DNA of 64,000 nt from Bacillota bacterium. GTDB lineage: Bacteria; Bacillota; UBA4882; UBA8346. Below the pieces are notes generated by a model, which worked only from the letters and a program-made list of their open reading frames with translations, did not search any database and was not told where the DNA came from. Positions within the stretch are counted from its first letter, which is position 1. Every line of letters begins with the position of its first letter. Of the stretch, positions 28,405 to 35,741 are shown piece by piece. Location: contig JAEYPR010000010.1 of assembly GCA_023410535.1 (NCBI GenBank), positions 248,001-312,000 of the forward strand, written 5' to 3'. Made by a program: the position numbers and the translations under genes.

Positions 28405-29196
28405 TTAGCGTATCCAAGCCGCTAAAAAGTTCAGCAAAAACCCGCCGCCGATCGCCATGGTAGCACTGGTCAACGTACCCATCAAGTAGTATTCCGCAAA
28501 ACTCTTATCATTCAACTCGTTAAACCGGGCAATGGATTTGGCGGTAAGGATAAATGCGACCGATGGCAGGCTTTGGCATTGAACAAAGGTCAAGATTAAA
28601 AATCGTTCCAAAATCCCAATGTACGTACCGGATTGTATTTTCGTATTATGCTCGATTCGCAGCGGTTGTTTTTCAATACTGTTCAAAATCTTACGGACTA
28701 AAAACACTCCACCGGCACAAATATAGATGTAGCCATTTACGATCATTAACAACTGGTTGAACGAGTAGTTTAGCGGAGGTTTGGCGGGTTGGGTCAATAC
28801 CGTAAGGGTTTTAGGGCTGAGCAAATTCTGATAAAAAGTGGCGAGCGCCGGATTGACGGTCAAATCAAACCACTGCCACACCACAATAATCATGAAAAAG
28901 TGTCCGAGCTGATCTACTATAAACCAGAGTAAATCCAGTCCATGTTTGTTTTTGGAGGTAAAAAGCGACTTAATGTAATCCAAAGCAAGATGGAGTACGG
29001 TTAATACGGAAACGAATGGCAACATTGTCCCAGGACAATAAAAATGAAGCACCAACAGCAATACGGAAAATGTGATTAAGCCATGGATCAAAAAAGCACT
29101 CAAACGTCGTTGAGCTTTCCGTCTTACTAAATTGGTTGATTGTAACATAAAATCGGAAATGCCATGACTCATAAAAGTCAATAATAGTGATTCCAT
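28405..29196 (-). CDS. DUF3307 family membrane protein
   Basis: The 263-residue protein has about six hydrophobic segments and the N-terminal HGISDFMLQS motif followed by an HG pair (LIHGLITF) and HLALDYIKS, as in DUF3307 proteins. The family is often beside SatD, as here: the SatD gene ends 43 bp upstream on the same strand. Function unknown. Confidence 0.72.
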   Translation of the reverse strand: MESLLLTFMSHGISDFMLQSTNLVRRKAQRRLSAFLIHGLITFSVLLLVLHFYCPGTMLPFVSVLTVLHLALDYIKSLFTSKNKHGLDLLWFIVDQLGHFFMIIVVWQWFDLTVNPALATFYQNLLSPKTLTVLTQPAKPPLNYSFNQLLMIVNGYIYICAGGVFLVRKILNSIEKQPLRIEHNTKIQSGTYIGILERFLILTFVQCQSLPSVAFILTAKSIARFNELNDKSFAEYYLMGTLTSATMAIGGGFLLNFLAAWIR

Positions 29197-29239
29197 GTTT
29201 CACCACCGTTGGCCAGTCTTCATGCACCAAAATCCAGGT

Positions 29240-29887
29240 TCATTTTTCCAGTACACCCTCGCGCGGGTGAAAAATCGGATACCGTTCGGACAACAGTTGC
29301 TTGACATTTTGTTCGGTAAGGTTAATTTCATGCCAATGGGCGGCATAACAACGTTTTTGAACATTTTGACGGGCTATCTTCAGAACTTCCGCCGCCTTTT
29401 GGTAGGTTCTGTATAATTGATAGTAATGAATCGCTTCCCACTGCGCATCGGTCCAACGGGCAAGATAGGTATCATTCAATAAATAGATCGTATTCAACGC
29501 TAAATCGAAAAAACTTTCCGATGTGCAAAAGCGGGTGCCGGGGAATTTATCTTTGGCAAATGAATCCAACGCCTCGCGGGCGCGAAAAAAAGCTTCTCCG
29601 TTCATTTCCCACGAATTCAACGTATGATCAACAGCTTCAATACTGCCAATACCCACTCCCACCCGGATCTGAAAAGGCAAACAATGATATCGCAGTTCGC
29701 GAATGAGCTGCGGCAGTGTTGCCGGTTCATTGCATACCGCTTGAATTTCATCCCCGCGCGAGAGCGCGAATGGCGTTAGTAGGCTAGGGAAATGCAACTG
29801 ACTGAATACCGGTTTCAATTTGGCCGCGAACCGTTCGGCAAGTTTCGAATTGATAATATCCGCGGTAATTACTGCATAGCGACTCAC
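29240..29887 (-). CDS. SatD family protein
   Basis: The product (about 215 residues) begins MSRYAVITADIINSK, the SatD-family N-terminus, and resembles a nucleotidyl-cyclase-like fold (FALSRGDEIQAV and VGVGIGSI). The C-terminus (YQKAAEVLKIARQNVQKRC) looks like a helix-turn-helix. I prefer the GTG at 29887 with AGGGTGG 6 nt upstream to the GTG at 29917. It precedes the DUF3307 gene, a common pairing, so the two probably work together. The biochemical role is unknown. Confidence 0.7.
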   Translation of the reverse strand: MSRYAVITADIINSKLAERFAAKLKPVFSQLHFPSLLTPFALSRGDEIQAVCNEPATLPQLIRELRYHCLPFQIRVGVGIGSIEAVDHTLNSWEMNGEAFFRAREALDSFAKDKFPGTRFCTSESFFDLALNTIYLLNDTYLARWTDAQWEAIHYYQLYRTYQKAAEVLKIARQNVQKRCYAAHWHEINLTEQNVKQLLSERYPIFHPREGVLEK

Positions 29888-29940
29888 TGCGATCCACCCT
29901 ACCTTTTCCCCGTTCACCGTACCAATTATACCATGATTTG

Positions 29941-31860
29941 TTATTGCTGCTCTAGTATTTTTGCAAACGGTTGCAATTTCGGAAGCTGTTTCGGTGGAGT
30001 TTCGCCTTTCCGCAAAGGGACCATCAACACGCTCAACCGCAATTCTTTCACGCCATTCAAGTTGATTGCCAGTTTACGATATTGGTAATTGGGATTTTGA
30101 CCAAACGGATTGGGCGATTTCGTAAACGGTTTTGCCGGTAACACTTGCAACTGGGCGTATGACGGCTCCAACACTTTTACCCATAATCGTTCGGTTCCGG
30201 AGCTCAACAACGCGCTGCGCCGGTCGGGCTGCAGCTGCGCCTTGGCTTGCGTATGCATAAACCACCAGACCCGGCTAGGTTCCTTCAAACTCAACTCATC
30301 TCGGACGATGATTTGACGGCGTTGGTTAAGCAAAAACAATCCACGCCAAGCTTTTCTCACTTGCCGGGCATAAGCTTGACTGAGATCAACAATGGTTCCC
30401 GCCTCATCGGGCTTGGACGAAAAATAGATCACTTCGGAGCGACCCGCGGGGTCTTGTTCCGGACCCGTCCCCGGATCAATTACAACCACATTTTGTCCTT
30501 CGCCCATTTTACGATAGTAGGTCCAACGCTGCCAATTGGCAAAATCAAAATAGCCGGGCAGATCATATTGATCAGCGCCTAATTCTTCGGCCCACCCCAC
30601 CCCGTTGCTGGAAAGCACAAAGGCGCCTTGGTCGAGGTCGTTGAAATTGCGATTCAATGTCAGGCAGCCTTTGATCCCCGCAATGATCGCCTGCTCCTGC
30701 CAGGAGCTGCGAAGCATCACAACTTCGGCGCCGCGGAAATAACGATCCAATGAAAAAGGGGTCTTTTCAGGCGAACCGGCTTGGACCGGCCGATACCATA
30801 ACAGATCCAGTGGCGCCGGATTGCGGTCGGCGTTATTTCGCTGGTACCACGCCACTTCGGGAAGATGATACCGGTTGGCGAGCCAAAACAGCTGTTCCGC
30901 GCTGAAATCTCCCGGAGCCGAATCCCCGTAATAAAAACCGAAGTTGTTTCTGGTAAGATACATTGGATATAACGCGGTCCGGTCGAGTCCGGGCAGGTTC
31001 GACAGGCCGAAATCTTTACCAAGCGCCGCATCCAATGCCGCCAAATATACTGTTACGTAATAGGTGCCATAATCCCAGTAACTTAATCCCTCGTCCCAAG
31101 CGCCGTCGGGTTGAAAACCGCTTAACGAGTTCGGTAACGATTGCAATGTTCCTTGAATCAACGCCTCGGCCAAATCGGGATTTTCAGCGGCGACGGCTAA
31201 GGCGCCGATCCCGAAACCACTATTGCAAACCAAGTTGAGGTAAGACGATTGCTGATTGACCCAACCTTTCCCCAAACGAAAATATTGGATTGCCGGGCGA
31301 ATCCCCTGATTAACAATTGCGTTGCGGAGGATTTTGCGTTGATTATCAGTCCATTGATCATATAGCCAATCATAACCAATAGCTAAAGCGTGAATCATCT
31401 CGGCGTTTTCGACTGCGAGCATTCCATTTTGAGCTTCAAAGTTGACAATTGCCTGTAACTCCTGCCAAACTCGCTCGGGATACACCGTTTCCCCATTTAA
31501 ACGAAACAGCAACCCCAGCAGATAAACCCGGCGCAAAATTTGACGACTGGTTCCCATCAGGCTCTGACGGTCCCTGCCAAAACGGCTAACCGGTTCTTTC
31601 AATAAATCGCATCCTTGCTTTGCCAGCGCCTGATGCCATCTTTTTAAATGCGCATCCTGATCAATCCGCTCTTTCAATTGATTAAAATCACCCATAGTTG
31701 CCAGCAACCGGGGGTGGCCGAGGTTTAATGTTGCCAAGATTAAATTTTTAGTTCGAGCCGCTCGCACTCCCGGCACCGATGAGCCGATCAGCAACACAAT
31801 GATCAAAGTGATGACGCCAGCGCGGTGGCACTTCCGAAGCATGCATGTTCTCCATTTCAT
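29941..31860 (-). CDS. Secreted heparinase II/III-like polysaccharide lyase
   Basis: The product of about 639 residues has a signal peptide (cleavage near GVRAA), an alpha-helical toroid domain (about 50-350, with AVENAEMIHALAIGYDWLYD) and a C-terminal beta-sandwich typical of heparinase II/III-like lyases (NRNFNDLDQGAFVLSSNG near 410). It should split acidic polysaccharides by beta-elimination; the exact substrate cannot be read. The ATG at 31860 follows GAGGAACA. With the pectinesterase it suggests growth on plant or other uronic-acid polymers. Confidence 0.8.
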   Translation of the reverse strand: MKWRTCMLRKCHRAGVITLIIVLLIGSSVPGVRAARTKNLILATLNLGHPRLLATMGDFNQLKERIDQDAHLKRWHQALAKQGCDLLKEPVSRFGRDRQSLMGTSRQILRRVYLLGLLFRLNGETVYPERVWQELQAIVNFEAQNGMLAVENAEMIHALAIGYDWLYDQWTDNQRKILRNAIVNQGIRPAIQYFRLGKGWVNQQSSYLNLVCNSGFGIGALAVAAENPDLAEALIQGTLQSLPNSLSGFQPDGAWDEGLSYWDYGTYYVTVYLAALDAALGKDFGLSNLPGLDRTALYPMYLTRNNFGFYYGDSAPGDFSAEQLFWLANRYHLPEVAWYQRNNADRNPAPLDLLWYRPVQAGSPEKTPFSLDRYFRGAEVVMLRSSWQEQAIIAGIKGCLTLNRNFNDLDQGAFVLSSNGVGWAEELGADQYDLPGYFDFANWQRWTYYRKMGEGQNVVVIDPGTGPEQDPAGRSEVIYFSSKPDEAGTIVDLSQAYARQVRKAWRGLFLLNQRRQIIVRDELSLKEPSRVWWFMHTQAKAQLQPDRRSALLSSGTERLWVKVLEPSYAQLQVLPAKPFTKSPNPFGQNPNYQYRKLAINLNGVKELRLSVLMVPLRKGETPPKQLPKLQPFAKILEQQ

Positions 31861-31950
31861 TGTTCCTCGGGGATACAATTCGGCATTGTCCGTGGTAATC
31901 CCTTTTCTACGACGATGGTAACCGGTTTTTGTTCAAACGGCGAAAAAGAA

Positions 31951-31998
31951 AAGAGACTGTTGCAAAGTGAACAAAAGTTCAGTTTGCAACAGTCTCTT
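31951..31998 (-). terminator. Long-stem terminator after the 59-residue gene
   Basis: AAGAGACTGTTGCAAA pairs with TTTGCAACAGTCTCTT, extended by GTGAAC/GTTC around AAAA. On the minus strand TTTTCTTTTT follows. It ends the CBS/59-residue gene transcript. Confidence 0.8.
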
Positions 31999-32002
31999 TA
32001 GG

Positions 32003-32031
32003 AATCGAATGAGGGCGGCCCTCATTCGATT
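32003..32031. repeat. Perfect 29-bp palindrome
   Basis: The arms AATCGAATGAGGGC and GCCCTCATTCGATT are perfect 14-bp complements around one G. There is no T-tract on either side. It lies between the stop codon at 32040 and the long-stem terminator, so a minus-strand transcript would carry two hairpins in a row. Confidence 0.85.
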
Positions 32032-32039
32032 AACAACCC

Positions 32040-32219
32040 CTATTGTTCTTCTTGGTGCAGCTTGGTCTGGAATAATTCGTCTTCCGGCGGCAACGGTTTT
32101 CCCAACACTACCTCGTCCATTAACGCTTGCGGTCCGATGGTATCTTCAACGATCCCTTCAAACGCCGGACGTTTTTCATTCACAAAGGATTGGAGCCAAA
32201 CTTCATCATTCTCTGCCAT
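32040..32219 (-). CDS. Small acidic protein, 59 residues
   Basis: The frame starts MAENDEVWLQSFVNEKR and ends QTKLHQEEQ. It has no cysteine, signal or membrane segment, and about a quarter of residues are acidic. AGGAG lies 7 nt before the ATG, and the gene begins 9 bp after the CBS-domain gene, so the two form an operon. I do not recognise the family. The good ribosome site and tight spacing make it a likely real gene. Confidence 0.7.
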   Translation of the reverse strand: MAENDEVWLQSFVNEKRPAFEGIVEDTIGPQALMDEVVLGKPLPPEDELFQTKLHQEEQ

Positions 32220-32228
32220 GATAGACTC

Positions 32229-32663
32229 CTACTTTAGGTTTTCCGGTTGCGAGGGATTGGAGACCATTCCCAGGGTTTTCGCGAGTTCGACATCGGTTTT
32301 CGCTTGAGTTGCCAGGTCACCCAAAGCCACGATGCCCACTAAACGGTCATTATCAACGACCGGCAACCGGCGAATTTGTGAATTAGCCATAATAGCTGCC
32401 GCCTGATGTAAATCCATATCCGAGTTGACCACCTGAACCTGAGAGGTCATTACGTCGCGGACCGGAGTTACTTTGGGATCCTTGCCATGGGCAATGTTGC
32501 GAACCACGATGTCGCGGTCGGTGATCATACCGATGATCTGATCTCCCTGGCAGACCGGTACCGATCCCACATCATGTTTCTGCATCAGTTGCGCCGCTTG
32601 CACCACGTTAGTATCAGGGCTTACATAGGCTACTTCATTGGTCATGATATCTTTTATCTTCAA
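32229..32663 (-). CDS. Tandem CBS-domain protein
   Basis: The 144-residue protein consists of two CBS domains (about 7-60 and 72-126), with MTDRDIVVR and the second-domain IRRLPVVDNDRLVGIVALGDLA motif. Stand-alone CBS pairs bind adenine nucleotides or related ligands and often act as stress or energy sensors. The partner is unknown; the small acidic gene downstream is a candidate. Confidence 0.88.
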   Translation of the reverse strand: MKIKDIMTNEVAYVSPDTNVVQAAQLMQKHDVGSVPVCQGDQIIGMITDRDIVVRNIAHGKDPKVTPVRDVMTSQVQVVNSDMDLHQAAAIMANSQIRRLPVVDNDRLVGIVALGDLATQAKTDVELAKTLGMVSNPSQPENLK

Positions 32664-32763
32664 TTCTTGACTGCCTCCTTTTGTTTACTTACATTGTAAC
32701 CAGGAGACGCCCGACTCATGCAGCAACCTCAATTCCGATTTTTTGATCAGCGGGAAGCGACGG

Positions 32764-32789
32764 CAGAAAAAAACCGCCTTATGGCGGTT
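32764..32789 (-). terminator. Terminator overlapping a stop codon
   Basis: AACCGCC and GGCGGTT pair around TTAT/ATAA, and on the minus strand TTTTTTT follows. The stop codon of the 108-residue gene lies in the stem. Confidence 0.85.
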
Positions 32790-33114
32790 ATGTAAGACTG
32801 GCATATTTTTGATTCAATTTTTCGGTATCGGATACGTAAAGATGCGGAAGTTCATAGATACCGTAGTCTTTGCCCGGAGTAATGATCCGTTCAATGATCA
32901 GATCCCAGATGATATCATTGATTAACCGTTGATCAGACTCCGACATATTAACATAGGACGTTGAGATGGATAAACCGGAATATTGTACTTTTTGCCCAAT
33001 CTCGCCGCGACGGGTTAACATGTCTTTAAAGTATTCAAAAATCGCGAACTCCGATGTGACCGGCTCTTCTTTTAAAAATTTCAATGTCTCCAATAAAACT
33101 TCTTTTTTCTCCAT
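32788..33114 (-). CDS. Hypothetical protein, 108 residues
   Basis: The protein starts MEKKEVLLETLKFLKEEP and is mostly helical, acidic and soluble. The middle (VNMSESDQRLINDIIWDLIIERIITPG) and the end (DYGIYELPHLYVSD) suggest a small winged-helix-like fold, but I do not recognise the family. It is monocistronic, with an AT-rich 143-bp upstream region and an overlapping terminator. A GGAGGTG site precedes the ATG. Confidence 0.75.
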   Translation of the reverse strand: MEKKEVLLETLKFLKEEPVTSEFAIFEYFKDMLTRRGEIGQKVQYSGLSISTSYVNMSESDQRLINDIIWDLIIERIITPGKDYGIYELPHLYVSDTEKLNQKYASLT

Positions 33115-33257
33115 GGCATTTCACCTCCGTTCAAAAAGATGAATTCACCATGAAATTATAAAATTCCTCTGGAAAATATCGTTTCCAATGTTTTCAATTA
33201 AGTTAAAAATAATTATACAAAATGTGAAATTTTTTAAAAAATATCCATCATTTTCTT

Positions 33258-34520
33258 TTACCATGCCTTCTGAGCTTGCAATACCCAATCAATCGGTTCT
33301 TGCCAATAGATGCCCCGGCGCATGAAAACCGCTTTAATTTGGGATGAACTCATCCGACCTTCAAAAAAATAGCGATCAATTAAAAAGGTCAACAGCAATG
33401 GCGACCACATCAACTCGCCGTGTTGCAGCTCTTTTCCCAAACAGACCGTCTGTTTAAAAGGACCTTTGGCGCTCACGGGATCAATTCTGCCATCGCCGGA
33501 CAGTGCGTAATCGGGATTATCTTTTGGTTCAATCCCCGAGCCGACTCCGATCCCATTGGGGAGCTCCGGATGATAGACTCCTTGAAGGTCGTAGGAACCG
33601 TAACCCAAACCATAAAAAGCAATGGCATGGGGCACCGCTTCCTTCAGCGTAGACAATGACCCAAAACCGTCCGCCAGCAAACCTTCATTTGGGTCGAGCC
33701 AACGCATCATCGGCGTATAGCGTTCCGCAAATTCGGCGGCGCTACGCGAATAGTTGAGACCTGGCTCAACCAGCTTCGTTCCGAAAAAATATTGTTCGGT
33801 TAATTTCAACCCCAGCTCTTGGGCATAGTTTAAATCCCATTGGTTGCCGTAAAAGATTTTTTCCCCGCGGCGCTGACAACCGATTTCATAAATTCCGTAA
33901 TGCGGTCCGCCGATGGAGATTAATGAACGGAAGCGCCCGGGATGCTTTGATACGACATACCGTCCGATCAAACCTCCTAAGCTATGTCCCACCCAATCCC
34001 ATTGCGAATCCGGCCATTGCTCCTCAATCCGCTTAAGCAGCGGAACCACATAATCCCGCTCAACTTGCGGCACTTCCAACCGCCAATCGTATTTTAAGAA
34101 GATCAAGTTAATCTCCCCAACTTCCGAGAGTTCAGTTTGCCAATCGTGAATTAGCTTGATCTTTTGATATCCTTCCGTGCGGTTGACTTTCCGCGCCCAA
34201 TAAGAGAGCTCTGTAACGAATTTCGCATAAGGTTTTATAAAACTTTTGGAAAAACCCGGTCCCTCCCCTAACGCTAAATACTTTTGCGGGATGGCTTGAT
34301 AACTTTCGCTGGCTAAAAATGATGAGTTTTGGTGTTTTTTGAAATGCGGGTATGGGGATTTCTCCAGCCATTGCCGGCTCTGCGAAGGCAACTTATCGAT
34401 ACAGCCCCAAAAACCCGGCGTAAAAATAATAAAGACCCGTTTTGGTTGGGCTGAAGCCGGAGCTAAACTGATTATCCCGATCAAACAGAGCCAGATAACC
34501 ATGAGCAAACGTTGTTTCAT
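33258..34520 (-). CDS. Secreted alpha/beta-hydrolase (lipase/LCAT-like)
   Basis: The 420-residue protein has a signal peptide (1-24, ending PASAQ). VFIIFTPGFWG carries the oxyanion-type loop and WVGHSLGGLIGRYV near 175 has the nucleophile serine GHSLGG. The later SGDGRIDPVSAK region and a late histidine (LQHGELMW) fit the LCAT/lipase family. It probably hydrolyses lipids or esters outside the membrane; in a diderm it could act on envelope lipids. It is a single gene. Confidence 0.75.
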   Translation of the reverse strand: MKQRLLMVIWLCLIGIISLAPASAQPKRVFIIFTPGFWGCIDKLPSQSRQWLEKSPYPHFKKHQNSSFLASESYQAIPQKYLALGEGPGFSKSFIKPYAKFVTELSYWARKVNRTEGYQKIKLIHDWQTELSEVGEINLIFLKYDWRLEVPQVERDYVVPLLKRIEEQWPDSQWDWVGHSLGGLIGRYVVSKHPGRFRSLISIGGPHYGIYEIGCQRRGEKIFYGNQWDLNYAQELGLKLTEQYFFGTKLVEPGLNYSRSAAEFAERYTPMMRWLDPNEGLLADGFGSLSTLKEAVPHAIAFYGLGYGSYDLQGVYHPELPNGIGVGSGIEPKDNPDYALSGDGRIDPVSAKGPFKQTVCLGKELQHGELMWSPLLLTFLIDRYFFEGRMSSSQIKAVFMRRGIYWQEPIDWVLQAQKAW

Positions 34521-34571
34521 CGGATCTCCTCGTTGCTGAAATGGAACTTATTAAAAAAACGAAATTTGTTA

Positions 34572-34602
34572 TAAAAAAAAGGCCCCGTGATGTTCTGGGG
34601 CC
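34572..34602 (-). terminator. Terminator of the zinc-ribbon gene
   Basis: GGCCCC and GGGGCC pair around a 10-nt loop; on the minus strand TTTTTTTT follows. It is 20 bp past the stop codon at 34623. Confidence 0.88.
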
Positions 34603-34622
34603 TCTTATCAATATCTAATGAA

Positions 34623-34916
34623 TTAGGCTTGTTTCCGGGATTGGAAGCAATCACGGCAGTATACTGGTTTTTCACCGGTCGGGCGGAACGGCACTTGAGT
34701 GCTGGCGCCGCATTCGGAGCAAACTGCGTCAAACATTTGGCGTGAACGTTGACCGCTGCTGGAACCACCCCGTTGTTGTTTACGGGCAGCACGGCAAGAA
34801 GGACAACGGCCAGGTTCGTTTTCAAAACCCTTGGAAGCGTAGAATTCTTGCTCGCTGGCTGAGAAAGTAAACTCTGAGCCGCAGTCTTTGCAGGATAACG
34901 TTTTGTCTTGGTACAT
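34623..34916 (-). CDS. Double zinc-ribbon protein
   Basis: The 97-residue basic protein carries two zinc ribbons: CKDCGSEF with CPSCRAARK (about 9-45) and CSECGAS with CRDCFQSRK (about 66-92), joined by an Arg/Gly/Ser-rich linker (QQRGGSSSGQRSRQ). This layout occurs in small Bacillota and Cyanobacteria zinc-ribbon proteins linked to cold or RNA binding; exact function unknown. It has a strong AGGAGG site and its own terminator, and likely high expression. Confidence 0.85.
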   Translation of the reverse strand: MYQDKTLSCKDCGSEFTFSASEQEFYASKGFENEPGRCPSCRAARKQQRGGSSSGQRSRQMFDAVCSECGASTQVPFRPTGEKPVYCRDCFQSRKQA

Positions 34917-35199
34917 GAAAACCTCCTAAATATTAGCCACTTGGGCTAGTGATGGCCTTCCCTCGGGCTAAGTATAGAGGAAGCTTTAACTGCCTAGTCA
35001 ATCTGCTATACCATGCAATCCTAAGTTCGAGGCTCTAATCTCATTTTATCATGAAGTATGAAAAATTCAAGATCGTTACGTAAATTTTCCCACCAAACCC
35101 TTTACAGAATCACCATTTCATCACCTTTCCGATAAAATAAATCTAGATGGGGCAACAACGCATGTAAAACTATTTTTTTGAAGTAGGTGATGAAGGTAG

Positions 35200-35694
35200 A
35201 TGGTGGTAAACGAATTCAACCGGGCCGCGGCAGTGGATTATGCCCGTAAGTGGGCTTTGAGCAGGAATCCTAACTTTTTCGACTATTCAAGCATCGGTGG
35301 TGACTGTACAAACTTTATCTCGCAAATACTCTACGCCGGATGTGGCGTTATGAATTACAACCGTTCCTTTGGATGGTATTATCACAATGCCAACGACAAA
35401 TCGCCGTCGTGGACGGCGGTCGCTTTTTTATATGATTTCCTGATTGTCAATCAAGCCGAAGGTCCATTTGCGGAACAAGTCGATATGAAGGGTGTTACCG
35501 TGGGCGACCTGGTTCAACTGGGATTTCGCGAGCGGGGCCATTTTGAGCATTCGTTGTTCATTACAAAATATGAAGAACCTAAGCTGGACCGGATTTATTT
35601 TGCAGCGCATACTCAAGATCTTTTGGACCAGCCGTTAACCTACTATGATGTGGTTGATCGGCGGTTTCTTCATATTGCCGGGTATCGCAGATAA
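35200..35694 (+). CDS. Putative amidase-domain (NlpC/P60-like) protein
   Basis: The 164-residue protein matches the putative amidase domain family. The catalytic cysteine is in GGDCTNFISQIL (about 33-44) and the histidine in HFEHSLFI near 110. The N-terminus FNRAAAVDYARKWAL is typical. It has no signal peptide, so it probably acts in the cytoplasm or is exported during sporulation. It is one of few plus-strand genes and convergent with the EF-G gene. Confidence 0.85.
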   Translation: MVVNEFNRAAAVDYARKWALSRNPNFFDYSSIGGDCTNFISQILYAGCGVMNYNRSFGWYYHNANDKSPSWTAVAFLYDFLIVNQAEGPFAEQVDMKGVTVGDLVQLGFRERGHFEHSLFITKYEEPKLDRIYFAAHTQDLLDQPLTYYDVVDRRFLHIAGYRR

Positions 35695-35705
35695 TGACGC
35701 AACAC

Positions 35706-35731
35706 AAAGGCGGGTTTTGCAACCCGCCTTT
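35706..35731. terminator. Bidirectional terminator between amidase and EF-G genes
   Basis: AAAGGCGGGTT and AACCCGCCTTT form an 11-bp stem around TTGC. It lies between two convergent stop codons. Confidence 0.8.
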
Positions 35732-35741
35732 AATGAATCCA

